Shown piece after piece: positions 7,676 to 17,350 of a stretch of DNA of 64,000 nucleotides (within the stretch, counting starts at the first letter, position 1; each line of letters opens with the position of its first letter). The notes under the pieces are model-generated. The model did no database searches, was not told the origin of the DNA, and saw only the letters and a list, made by a program, of their open reading frames with translations. This stretch comes from Amycolatopsis nivea (GTDB lineage: Bacteria > Actinomycetota > Actinomycetes > Mycobacteriales > Pseudonocardiaceae), in the NCBI RefSeq assembly GCF_004522235.1, contig NZ_SDLT01000004.1, positions 258,462 to 322,461 on the forward strand, in the 5' to 3' direction. The position numbers and the translations under genes were made by a program.

Positions 7676-8119
7676 GTGTGGATAACCCCTGTGGATAACC
7701 ACCCGACCTCCTGGGCCCCGCGCCGAAACCTCGTGGTAGTGGCGTGGGGCCTGACCGCATTGCTGCTGGTCGGAACCGGCGCGGACGCGTTCTTCGGCGA
7801 CGGCAAGGGCGCGGTGCTCACCGGCCTCGCGACCCTGGCCGTCGGCGCGTTCGCGGGCCACTGGACGCTCGTGCGGCCGCGACTGGCCGCCGACGAGCAC
7901 GGTCTTCAGGCCCGCACGCTCTCCGGCACGCACCGGCTCCCCTGGACCGGCACGACGGTCCGGCTGCGGAGCACCCGCCGTCTCGGCCGCGACGGCGTGA
8001 CGCTCGAACTGGAGCGCGACGAGCAGTTGTTCATATTCGGGCAGACCGACCTCGGCGAGGATCCTCGCGACGTGCTGGACGTGCTTACCGAACTGCGGGC
8101 CCGCTCAACTGGAGCGTGA
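7676..8119 (+). CDS. PH-domain membrane protein (Rv0010c/Cfp6-like)
   Basis: About 147 residues: a short N-terminus, two transmembrane helices (about residues 18-36 and 45-65), then a soluble bacterial PH-like domain (ADEHGLQARTLSGTHRLPW onward) of the type found in Cfp6 and Rv0010c. Function is unknown, but the family lies between crgA and ppiA in mycobacteria as here. GTG 7676 and GTG 7691 are both possible starts, and each lies inside one of two perfect DnaA-box sequences (7677-7685 and 7690-7698). It ends 15 bp inside the convergent rhomboid gene. Confidence 0.85.
   Translation: MWITPVDNHPTSWAPRRNLVVVAWGLTALLLVGTGADAFFGDGKGAVLTGLATLAVGAFAGHWTLVRPRLAADEHGLQARTLSGTHRLPWTGTTVRLRSTRRLGRDGVTLELERDEQLFIFGQTDLGEDPRDVLDVLTELRARSTGA
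7677..7698 (-). promoter_or_regulatory. Tandem pair of perfect DnaA boxes
   Basis: TGTGGATAA occurs at 7677-7685 and again at 7690-7698, both perfect reverse complements of TTATCCACA, spaced 13 bp start to start. They cover the start codons of the PH-domain gene, 70 bp after crgA stops. A match to a 9-mer twice in 22 bases is unlikely by chance in GC-rich DNA. Function as DnaA binding sites is inference. Confidence 0.6.
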
Positions 8120-9067
8120 CGGCTGGCAGCCGTAATCGGTCCTGCTCTGGAACTGGTGGAAATCGCACGACACCGTGGGGATCTGCGTGGCTCGCCAGCT
8201 GATCAGCCCGACGAGCGCGACCACGACGATGACTGTGCCGATCGCCTGCCACCGGGCCAGGTTCTTGGCCGGTGCGTACAGCATCGCGGCCGTCACCAGT
8301 GCCCCGGTGACGAGCCCGCCCGCGTGCGCGTAAATCGAGATGCCGGGGATGGCGAAGGTGACGTAGGCGTTGATCACCAGGTTGATCAGCAGCGCGGAAG
8401 GGTTCAGCCGGAGCTTCAGCACAATGACCGCGTAGCTGCCGAGCAGTCCGAAGATCGCCCCGGACGCGCCCGCGGTGGCGCCGTCGATGTCCTGGAAGAG
8501 CAGGACCGCGGTCGATGCGCCGAGCATCGACACGAAGTAGAGCGCGAGGTACCGGATCTTGCCGAAGACCTGCTCCAGCGCCCGGCCCATCATCCACAGC
8601 GAGAACGCGTTCGCCGCGATGTGAATCGGCCCGTAGTGCAGGAAGCCCGAGGTGAAGATCCGCCACAGCTCACCGCCGCCGAGCGTGGCCGAGGGCCAGA
8701 GGACGCCAGCCTGCTCGACGGACGCGACTTGGTTGTTGAACAGGCTCTTCGCCTGGATGACGGTGATCAGGAAGACCACCACGTTCACCGCGATCAACGT
8801 CGCCGTGACGGTGTAAGAGTTCGACAGCCGGGCCCCGGCGATCGTGCGGGAGCCCATTCCGGCGTCGCGGTACTGCCGGTGCTGCTGTTTCTGCTGTTGC
8901 GCGCCGGACTGGACGCAGTCCGTGCACTGGAACCCCACCGGGGCTTCGCGCAGGCAGTCCGGGCAGGCCGGACGTCCGCAGCGGGCACAGCTGAGGCCGG
9001 TCGGGCGGTTCGGATGCCACCAGCAACCGGGAAGAGAGGGCGCGGACGGGTTCGGCGGTTGGCTCAC
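8105..9067 (-). CDS. Rhomboid family intramembrane serine protease with N-terminal zinc-binding region
   Basis: A 320-residue protease that cleaves transmembrane substrates within the membrane. Residues about 15-52 contain paired Cys/His (CWWHPNRPTGLSC, CGRPACPDC, CTDC) like a B-box zinc finger, facing the cytoplasm. The rhomboid core follows with six hydrophobic helices. The catalytic Ser is in GASGAIFG near residue 205 and the catalytic His in YAHAGGLVTG. Both active-site residues are present, so it should be active. It lies between ppiA and the PH-domain gene, a spot where mycobacteria have no rhomboid. Substrates are unknown. Confidence 0.92.
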   Translation of the reverse strand: MSQPPNPSAPSLPGCWWHPNRPTGLSCARCGRPACPDCLREAPVGFQCTDCVQSGAQQQKQQHRQYRDAGMGSRTIAGARLSNSYTVTATLIAVNVVVFLITVIQAKSLFNNQVASVEQAGVLWPSATLGGGELWRIFTSGFLHYGPIHIAANAFSLWMMGRALEQVFGKIRYLALYFVSMLGASTAVLLFQDIDGATAGASGAIFGLLGSYAVIVLKLRLNPSALLINLVINAYVTFAIPGISIYAHAGGLVTGALVTAAMLYAPAKNLARWQAIGTVIVVVALVGLISWRATQIPTVSCDFHQFQSRTDYGCQPSRSS

Positions 9068-9110
9068 GATGACTCCAACCTACCGAAACCCCATCCCTGC
9101 CTGCGGCGCG

Positions 9111-9635
9111 TCAGTCTTCGACGGTGATCTTCTCGATGACCACATCGGACAGCGGGCGGTCCGCCGGTCCGGTCGCGGTCGTCGCGATGGCGTCGACGAC
9201 GTTGCGGGATTCCTGGTCCGCGACCTCGCCGAAGATCGTGTGCCGGAAGTTCAGGTGCGAGGTCGGCGCGACGGTGATGAAGAACTGCGAGCCGTTGGTG
9301 CCCGGCCCGGCGTTCGCCATGGCCAGCAGGTACGGCTTGGAGAACTGCAGCTCGGGGTGGAACTCGTCGCCGAACTTGTAGCCGGGGCCGCCGCGGCCGG
9401 TGCCCGTCGGGTCACCGCCCTGGATCATGAAGCCGTCGATGACGCGGTGGAAGATCGAGCCGTCGTAGAACGGACCGGAGTTGCCGCCCTTCGCGTTCGG
9501 CTGGGTGTACTCCTTGGAGCCGGTGGCCAGCCCCACGAAGTTCGCCACGGTCTTCGGCGCGTGGTCGGGCAGCAGGTTCACGTGGATGTCACCCTGGTTG
9601 GTGTGCAGGGTGGCCTTGCGGGCGCTTTCAGTCAC
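9111..9635 (-). CDS. ppiA: Peptidyl-prolyl cis-trans isomerase, cyclophilin type
   Basis: A 174-residue cytoplasmic cyclophilin catalysing proline isomerisation in protein folding. Catalytic and cyclosporin-site motifs are present: FHRVIDGFMIQGGDP near residue 63 with the catalytic Arg, GTNGSQFFIT near 108, and LNFRHTIFGEV. GTG 9635 (MTESARKATL) is chosen because the family starts about here and the upstream frame is not protein-like. The position between the crgA/PH-domain genes and a CwsA-like gene matches the mycobacterial ppiA (Rv0009). Confidence 0.93.
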   Translation of the reverse strand: MTESARKATLHTNQGDIHVNLLPDHAPKTVANFVGLATGSKEYTQPNAKGGNSGPFYDGSIFHRVIDGFMIQGGDPTGTGRGGPGYKFGDEFHPELQFSKPYLLAMANAGPGTNGSQFFITVAPTSHLNFRHTIFGEVADQESRNVVDAIATTATGPADRPLSDVVIEKITVED

Positions 9636-9841
9636 GCCGCCATCGTGCCACCCCTTCGCACAAATGGGGGGTTCAGGGGGCGTCCCCGGCCCGTCGCGCT
9701 GGACACCGGCCCAGGAAGAAGGCACTTTCCCGAGGTTTCCGCGAGGCCCGCAGCGGGAAGCCGCAGCGGTGTCGGCGGAAAAAGGGCAGGATAGATGTCA
9801 AGCAACAGATCTGTTTCACAACGATTGATGAGGTGAAGACC

Positions 9842-10483
9842 ATGACCCGGGCCGTGGAATCGGTCGGTGAGTCGGCCAAGTCCGGCTCGGCGGACCTGCG
9901 GAAGCTGGTCGTCGAGGCGGGCAAGGCGGGCGCGAAGGCCGCCGAGGCCGGCGCGGAGGAGCTGGGGAAGCGGAGCCGCCGCGCCCGGCGCAAGCTGGCG
10001 AAGAAGACGGAGCTGACCCGCAAGGAGCTGAAGAAGAGCTCCGCCGCGGCGCGCAAGGAAGCGCTCGCCCGCATCGCCGAGATGAAGAAGCCGGGCCGCA
10101 AGGCCAAGAAGGCCGCGATCAAGGCCGCCGCGTCGGCGGGCGAGTCGAAGCGCCGCGGCAAGAAGGACTTCAAGGCGGCGAAGAAGGAGTTCCGCGCCGC
10201 TCTGGAGGAGGCGAAGAGCGCGGCCAAGGGCACCCGCAAGCGTCGCCGCTGGCCGTGGATCCTCGGTCTCGGCGCGGTCGCGGTCGGCACCGCCGTCGCG
10301 CTGAAGTCGCAGCAGCAGGAGCCGCCGGTCGCCCCGGCGCCGCCGAAGGCCACCCCGCCTGCTCCCCCGGCTCCGCCCGCGAAGCCGGCCGCCGAGGCCA
10401 AGGACGCGAAAGACGCCAAGCCGGGCGAGCCGAAGACGAACGGCAAGGCGCCGAGCCCGTCGGCTGCCGAGAAGAAGAACTGA
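9842..10483 (+). CDS. cwsA: CwsA-like membrane protein, Lys/Ala-rich with proline-rich tail
   Basis: A 213-residue protein with a long charged Ala/Lys/Arg helical region (residues 1-135), a basic stop-transfer sequence (KRRRWPW), one transmembrane helix (ILGLGAVAVGTAVAL), then a Pro/Ala-rich tail. This layout and the position next to ppiA and near tRNA-Ala match CwsA (Rv0008c), which binds CrgA and Wag31 and helps polar growth in mycobacteria. Sequence identity looks low and the basic region is longer and more histone-like, so the name rests on synteny. ATG 9842 is preferred over GTG 9833 because GAGGTGA at 9830-9836 is the likely ribosome binding site. A strong terminator follows. Confidence 0.6.
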   Translation: MTRAVESVGESAKSGSADLRKLVVEAGKAGAKAAEAGAEELGKRSRRARRKLAKKTELTRKELKKSSAAARKEALARIAEMKKPGRKAKKAAIKAAASAGESKRRGKKDFKAAKKEFRAALEEAKSAAKGTRKRRRWPWILGLGAVAVGTAVALKSQQQEPPVAPAPPKATPPAPPAPPAKPAAEAKDAKDAKPGEPKTNGKAPSPSAAEKKN

Positions 10484-10490
10484 ACGCGCG

Positions 10491-10527
10491 AAAAGGGCCC
10501 CGGGAAGTGCGTCCCGGGGCCCTTTTT
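10491..10527. terminator. Strong intrinsic terminator
   Basis: A perfect 15-bp stem (10491-10505 with 10512-10526) and a 6-base loop, flanked by A4 on the left and T5 on the right. It can work in both directions for the CwsA-like gene and the convergent gene ending at 10548. Confidence 0.92.
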
Positions 10528-10547
10528 CGTGTTGTCGCTCAGTCGGT

Positions 10548-11000
10548 TCAGACCGCGGCGGCGTGCTTGTCGATCAGCTGGCCGAGACGCGGCAGCGCCT
10601 CCTCGACGTTCTTCTTGCCGTTCGGGCGCAGCTTCGAGTAGACCTTCTTGATGCTGTCGCGGCTGCTGCGCTCGGCGCGGGCGTCGGTGACCCCGAGCAG
10701 CGCGTCCGACGCCTCGTCCGAACGGCTGGTCAGGTAGGCGCCGAAGTCGTTGCCGCCCTGGGCGCGGAAGTCGCTGTAGAACGGCTCGAGGGCGGCGGAG
10801 AAGTCGTCCAGGAGGCTGTCGATCGCGGACGGGATGATGCCCGGCTTGATCTTCTTCACGGCGGCGAAGCCGGTCTTCACGACCGCGCCGGAGACCCCGC
10901 CCTTGTCGGCGACCTCGGCGTCCACGAGCTCCGCGAAGTCGGCGACCACGGTGGGGCGACGGCTCGAGTCAAGCAGGATTTCCTTGAGGGTGTCAGCCAC
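10548..11000 (-). CDS. Conserved actinobacterial protein of unknown function (DUF6918-like)
   Basis: A 150-residue soluble, mostly helical protein starting MADTLKEILLDSSRRPTVV from GTG 11000, with AAGGACAG upstream as a weak ribosome binding site. A conserved feel is given by AELVDAEVADKGGVSGAVVK and IDSLLDDFSAALEPFYSDFR. I recall such proteins annotated as DUF6918, but the family name is from memory. An in-frame extension to 11057 exists but is less likely. No signal peptide or membrane helix. It shares the terminator at 10491-10527 with the CwsA-like gene. Confidence 0.75.
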   Translation of the reverse strand: MADTLKEILLDSSRRPTVVADFAELVDAEVADKGGVSGAVVKTGFAAVKKIKPGIIPSAIDSLLDDFSAALEPFYSDFRAQGGNDFGAYLTSRSDEASDALLGVTDARAERSSRDSIKKVYSKLRPNGKKNVEEALPRLGQLIDKHAAAV

Positions 11001-11141
11001 GAATCTGTCCTTGTCGTCGAAAAGGGGTAACCAAAGTATTCGGTGCCGGACGGGCACCCGCCGCGCGAGTGTTGGGGGAACCGCGCGTGCTGCTTAGAGT
11101 AATACAAGATCAACTTCACTCACCCGTGCGGAGCCCGTTAC

Positions 11142-11669
11142 TCAGAGCTTCAGGGCAGCGATAGCCTTTTTCGCCACTGTGCGTGCTTTGATGCTCTGCT
11201 TCTGGTTGCTCGTCACGATGACGGCGGCCTCGCCCTTGGCGACGGCGTAGACCACTCCGTCCCCGGCCGGCTGGTAGCCGCCCTTCCACCCCGCGGGCTC
11301 CGAAGCCGGGTTCGACGTGTCGACCGGCGCGGCCTTGTTGACCAGCGCGGTCGCGACGTCGCTCTTGCCCACGTACACCCGCACGGTCAGCTGGAGGCTG
11401 CCGTCCGGACGGTAGAAAAAGCACGTCGGATGCGGCTCGTCGTCGGACACGCTCACCTTGGTGACGTGCTGACCGTTCGCGTCCTGCACTGTCTCGTTGG
11501 ACAGGTACGGACACTCCGCGGTGCGCGCGGGCTGCGGATCCGGCGGCAGCGCCGCGGAGGCCGAAGCGGAACTCGCCGGCGCCGAAGACGGAGTCTCCTT
11601 CGCCGGGCTCGACGGGTTGCAGCCGGCGAGCAGGACCAGGGCTGGGGCGAGAACGAGAAGTCGGCGCAT
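11142..11669 (-). CDS. Putative lipoprotein, DUF2020-like
   Basis: A 175-residue lipoprotein. From ATG 11669 it reads MRRLLVLAPALVLLAGC, a short signal with lipobox LAGC, then a Ser/Ala/Pro linker to about residue 45. The extracellular domain begins at ECPYLSNETVQDANGQHV and contains PTCFFYRPDGSLQLTVRVYV, which I recall as the DUF2020 pattern with two conserved cysteines. The start at 11669 leaves 56 bp between it and the divergent gene; upstream TTG and GTG codons are possible but would lengthen the signal without need. Function unknown. Confidence 0.75.
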   Translation of the reverse strand: MRRLLVLAPALVLLAGCNPSSPAKETPSSAPASSASASAALPPDPQPARTAECPYLSNETVQDANGQHVTKVSVSDDEPHPTCFFYRPDGSLQLTVRVYVGKSDVATALVNKAAPVDTSNPASEPAGWKGGYQPAGDGVVYAVAKGEAAVIVTSNQKQSIKARTVAKKAIAALKL

Positions 11670-11725
11670 GGCGGGCACAGTCAACCATGCCCGGTGAAGT
11701 CCGCGCGAAGGCGGCGCGTGCGACG

Positions 11726-12436
11726 ATGACGTCGGATTCCGCTCAGCCCGGGGAGGTCGCGGACGTGCTCACGCCCGAGCAGTACCTGCAGGTGGTCGCC
11801 GAACGCGTGGTGCGCAGCGGCGGCAGGCTCAACACCGTCCAGATCGGACCGGTGACGTGCGCGGTCGGCCTGTTCGCCGAGTCGATCATGCTGTCCACGA
11901 TGAACTATTGCGTGGTCGCCGGGGCCTATCCGGAGATCGACGCGGCGACGCTGCAGCAGTTCACCGGCATGGCGACGCAGCACGCCCGCGCCAACGTGCA
12001 GGGCACGATCGGCTGGACCGCCGCGTCGGTGGTGATCTGCGGGCTCGTCGGCCGCGTGCACCCGGACGCCGCGCAGCTGGCGAGCGCGAAGACGAGCAAC
12101 CAGTTCGGCGGCGAAACCCGGATGGTCGCGGTGGATCCGCAGGCGGGCGCGACCTACGCGTTCACCGGCGGGAAGCTCTGGGGCGCGGCGATGCACGGCG
12201 CGATCAGGGCCAAGCTGACGTTCTGTTTCCCGCAGCCGGGCGAGGCTCTCCAGCAGGTGCAATGGCAGCAGCAACAGGCCGCCTACGGTCAGCCCCCGCA
12301 ACCGGGTCCCGGCGGATTCCCGGGGCAGATCCCGTCCGGGCCGATGCCGCAGACCGGTCCCCCGCCCGCCGCCGGACCGGCCGGGCCGCAGCCGCCGCAC
12401 TACCCGCCGCCGGGGCAACCGCCGTACGGTCGGTGA
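11726..12436 (+). CDS. Conserved hypothetical protein with proline-rich C-terminus
   Basis: A 236-residue protein of two parts. Residues 1-165 form an unrecognised folded domain containing VQIGPVTCAVGLFAESIML and MATQHARANVQGTIGWTAAS. The remaining 70 residues are Pro/Gly/Gln-rich and disordered (PPQPGPGGFPGQIP onward). No clear signal peptide is seen, though the middle is hydrophobic. ATG 11726 is preferred over an upstream in-frame codon at 11687, which would overlap the divergent lipoprotein. The stop is separated from the pdxH-like ATG by one base, so the two are probably co-transcribed. I cannot assign a function. Confidence 0.7.
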   Translation: MTSDSAQPGEVADVLTPEQYLQVVAERVVRSGGRLNTVQIGPVTCAVGLFAESIMLSTMNYCVVAGAYPEIDAATLQQFTGMATQHARANVQGTIGWTAASVVICGLVGRVHPDAAQLASAKTSNQFGGETRMVAVDPQAGATYAFTGGKLWGAAMHGAIRAKLTFCFPQPGEALQQVQWQQQQAAYGQPPQPGPGGFPGQIPSGPMPQTGPPPAAGPAGPQPPHYPPPGQPPYGR

Positions 12437-12437
12437 C

Positions 12438-13076
12438 ATGGTTTCGTTGCGCGGCTGGCAGTCGTTTCCCGAACAGCTCCCGGAATTCGACCCGGACCAC
12501 ACCCCGGAAACGCCCGAGGAGCTGTTCCTCGCCTGGCTGACCGAGGCGGGCGAGCACGTGCTGGCCCCGCACGCCGTCACTCTGTCCACAGTGGACGCCG
12601 ACGGGGCTCCGGACGCTCGCGTAGTGATCCTGAAGAACGTCGACGCGGACGGCTGGGCGGTCGCGACGAGTTCGGAAAGCCCGAAGGGCCAGCAGCTGGC
12701 GGCGAATCCGCGCGCGGCGCTGACGTTCTTCTGGCCTGGCCGCGGACGCCAGGTCCGGGTGCGCGGCTTGGTGGTGCCGGCCGCGCCCGAGGTGTCCGCC
12801 GACGACTTCCTCGCTCGGCCGCCCGCGTCGCGGGCCGAGGCGTACGTCGGGCATCAGTCGGAGGTGCTTTCCGATCCGGCGAAGCTCGTCGAAGCGGCCG
12901 CGGCGGCTGCGGATTGGGTAGCGGAGAACCCGGATGTGGCACCGGAAACGTGGACGCGCTACCTGATCCAGCCGGAATCGGTGGAGTTCTGGCAGGCCTC
13001 GCACGACCGGCAGCACCTCCGGGTCCGCTACCGCCGCGAACCCGCGGGCTGGGTCCGCGAACGCCTCTGGCCCTAG
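12438..13076 (+). CDS. pdxH: Pyridoxamine 5'-phosphate oxidase family protein
   Basis: FMN-dependent oxidase of 212 residues that would convert pyridoxine or pyridoxamine phosphate to pyridoxal phosphate. The split-barrel core has PDARVVILKNVDADGW and a conserved TSSESPKGQQLAANPRAAL segment. The C-terminal dimerisation/substrate part reads QPESVEFWQASHDRQHLRVRYRR and ends GWVRERLWP, which matches the PdxH C-terminus. It starts one base after the stop of the upstream hypothetical gene. Its stop overlaps the convergent gene by 4 bases. A PdxH-like enzyme with different specificity is possible. Confidence 0.85.
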   Translation: MVSLRGWQSFPEQLPEFDPDHTPETPEELFLAWLTEAGEHVLAPHAVTLSTVDADGAPDARVVILKNVDADGWAVATSSESPKGQQLAANPRAALTFFWPGRGRQVRVRGLVVPAAPEVSADDFLARPPASRAEAYVGHQSEVLSDPAKLVEAAAAAADWVAENPDVAPETWTRYLIQPESVEFWQASHDRQHLRVRYRREPAGWVRERLWP

Positions 13077-13957
13077 AGCCGCGAGTTGGCGCGCAGCTTG
13101 GCGATCGCGCCGACGGTGGCGTAACCGCGCCATTCCAGCGCGGCCGCCGGGGAGAAGCTGGCGAAGTCGACCGTCCAGCCGCCGTCGGGCTGCTGGCCCT
13201 GTTCCAACCGGGTCAGATCCGCTTCGACCGCCTCCGCGGTGAACAGCCGCCGGGACGGGCCGGGCACCGGGCTGAAGTCCAGCGGACGCAGCACCTCGCC
13301 TTCGGAACCGCCCTGCACCGGGACGATTCCGCTCTCCGGCAAGAACTTCCCCAGCTTCGTCAGGAGTTCATCGGCTTCCGGATACCTGCCGTGCACGGCG
13401 TCGAGCAGGTGGATCGCGAAGCTCAACTCGATGACGTGCGGCATCTCCTCGAGCTCCCGGATCGCCCGCAGGCACGTCTCGGTCGCCCGCGCGAGCCACG
13501 GATGCGCCGCGACCGACGGGTCGTGTTCGGCGACCCGCCACGCCGCGGACGTGACGAACGCGGTGCTCTGCAAGGAGAACACCGTCGGATCGGCTCCGGT
13601 CCAAAAGGGAGCGCACGCGGCCGGGTCCGCGACCGGGAACGCGAACGGCAGCCCGCCGTCGGTGAACGACACCGATTCCAGCCAGTCGCACAACTGCACC
13701 GCGTGCGGCGTAGTCGCCGGGGCGATGTCGGCGAACACCTCGAACGCGTGCAGCGCGCCGCCCGGCTGGCTTTCCGGCGCGCGCAGGTCCGGTTCCAGGC
13801 CCCAGCCGTACCCGCCGTCCGGATTCCGGTAGGCGGCGACCGCCGCGAGCACCTCCTCGGCCCGTCCGTTTCCGTTCAGCAGCTCGAACCGCCGCTGGTC
13901 CAGCACCCTGCCGTGCCCGGCGAGGAACGGGGCGACGGCCTCCAAGTTCACAGTCAC
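13073..13957 (-). CDS. Hypothetical protein with alpha/alpha-toroid (prenyltransferase/terpene-cyclase-like) repeats
   Basis: From GTG 13957 the protein reads MTVNLEAVAPFLAGHGRVLD and has 294 residues. Repeated motifs such as AAYRNPDGGYGWGLEPD near residue 45 and RLEQGQQPDGGWTVDF near residue 260 resemble the QxxxGGW-type repeats of squalene cyclases and prenyltransferase beta chains. No DXDD or DCTAE catalytic motif is seen, so enzymatic activity is doubtful. It is divergent from an AraC regulator with about 107 bp between. An upstream in-frame opening to 14110 overlaps that regulator and is rejected. Function unknown. Confidence 0.72.
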   Translation of the reverse strand: MTVNLEAVAPFLAGHGRVLDQRRFELLNGNGRAEEVLAAVAAYRNPDGGYGWGLEPDLRAPESQPGGALHAFEVFADIAPATTPHAVQLCDWLESVSFTDGGLPFAFPVADPAACAPFWTGADPTVFSLQSTAFVTSAAWRVAEHDPSVAAHPWLARATETCLRAIRELEEMPHVIELSFAIHLLDAVHGRYPEADELLTKLGKFLPESGIVPVQGGSEGEVLRPLDFSPVPGPSRRLFTAEAVEADLTRLEQGQQPDGGWTVDFASFSPAAALEWRGYATVGAIAKLRANSRL

Positions 13958-14064
13958 CCGGAAACCGTCGCACGAGTCCGGCGCGAGGGTCTTGAACGAA
14001 TCGGCCACCAGCCCGAAAGAGCGGATTGCTGGGGCTCGGGCGATCGCCGTGGCACGATTCGGAA

Positions 14065-14508
14065 GTGACCAGCAAACCGGACGACGCGCAGCGATTGGCC
14101 GATCTCGCACGGTTGCGCCGGGTGCGCGACCGGATCGACCGCGAGTACGCGCGTCCCCTGGACGTCGAGGCGCTCGCGCGGAGCGTCAACGTGTCCGCCG
14201 GGCACCTGAGCCGGCAGTTCCGCGCCGCTTACGGAGAGTCGCCGTATTCGTATCTGATGACCCGCCGCATCGAGCGCGCGATGGCGTTGCTCCGGCGCGG
14301 CGACCTGAGCGTCACCGAGGTGTGTTTCGAGGTCGGGTTCTCGTCGCTGGGGACGTTCAGCACGCGCTTCACCGAGCTGGTCGGAAAGCCGCCGAGCGTG
14401 TACCGCCAGGAGGAGACCGGGGCGACCGAGGGCATGGCGCCGTGCGTCGCCAAACAGGTCACGCGACCGATCAGGAATCGAGAAGCACCCCGTTCGGCGC
14501 GAACCTAG
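14065..14508 (+). CDS. AraC family transcriptional regulator (single DNA-binding domain)
   Basis: A 147-residue regulator that is essentially one AraC DNA-binding domain. The first helix-turn-helix is VEALARSVNVSAGHLSRQF near residues 35-55 and the second is VTEVCFEVGFSSLGTFSTRF near 85-105, followed by the family ending GKPPSVYR. There is no N-terminal sensor domain, as in MarA/SoxS. It is followed 10 bp later by a VOC-fold gene and then a UvrA-like gene, so it probably controls them. GTG 14065 is chosen from homology of the region before the domain. Confidence 0.85.
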   Translation: MTSKPDDAQRLADLARLRRVRDRIDREYARPLDVEALARSVNVSAGHLSRQFRAAYGESPYSYLMTRRIERAMALLRRGDLSVTEVCFEVGFSSLGTFSTRFTELVGKPPSVYRQEETGATEGMAPCVAKQVTRPIRNREAPRSART

Positions 14509-14518
14509 TGTGATCGGC

Positions 14519-14929
14519 ATGGACATGACGATTCACGCGAGCTTCCTCCCGCACACCGATCCGGAAGCGACGCTGACCTTCTACCGCGACGTCCTCGGCT
14601 TCGAGGTGCGCAACAACGTCAAATACGGCGACATGGCCTGGATTACCGTCGGCCCGCCCGGACAGCCGGACACCTCGCTCGTGCTGCAGCCGGTCGCCGC
14701 GTTCCCCGGCCTCACCGACGACGAACGCCGGATGATCACCGAAATGATGGCCAAGGGCACCTACGCCGCGCTGAACCTGGCCACGAAGGACGTCGACGCG
14801 ACCTTCAACCGGTTGCAGGCCAGCGACGCCGAGGTCGTGCAGGAGCCCACCGACCAGCCCTACGGCGTCCGGGACTGCTCGTTCCGCGACCCGGCCGGGA
14901 ACCTCATCCGCATCCAGCAAGCGAGCTGA
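14519..14929 (+). CDS. VOC family (glyoxalase/bleomycin-resistance fold) protein
   Basis: A 136-residue protein starting MDMTIHASFLPHTDPEATL from ATG 14519 (GTG 14510 and ATG 14525 are alternatives). Two beta-alpha-beta-beta-beta units are visible: FYRDVLGFEVRNNV near residue 20 and GVRDCSFRDPAGNLIRI near the end. This is the typical glyoxalase/dioxygenase/antibiotic-binding fold. Substrate unknown; it may bind or modify a toxic small molecule. It follows the AraC gene directly and precedes the UvrA-like gene by 42 bp. Confidence 0.87.
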   Translation: MDMTIHASFLPHTDPEATLTFYRDVLGFEVRNNVKYGDMAWITVGPPGQPDTSLVLQPVAAFPGLTDDERRMITEMMAKGTYAALNLATKDVDATFNRLQASDAEVVQEPTDQPYGVRDCSFRDPAGNLIRIQQAS

Positions 14930-14971
14930 AGCAGTCCGAGCCGGACCGCCGGGAAAGAAACTGGGAGAGAG

Positions 14972-17346
<2,375 letters not shown>

Positions 17347-17350
<4 letters not shown>

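Noticed and set aside
12582..12590. CTGTCCACA in the pdxH-like gene as a DnaA box
   Set aside because: Single one-mismatch site inside a coding strand; this 9-mer is expected by chance several times in 64 kb of such DNA.
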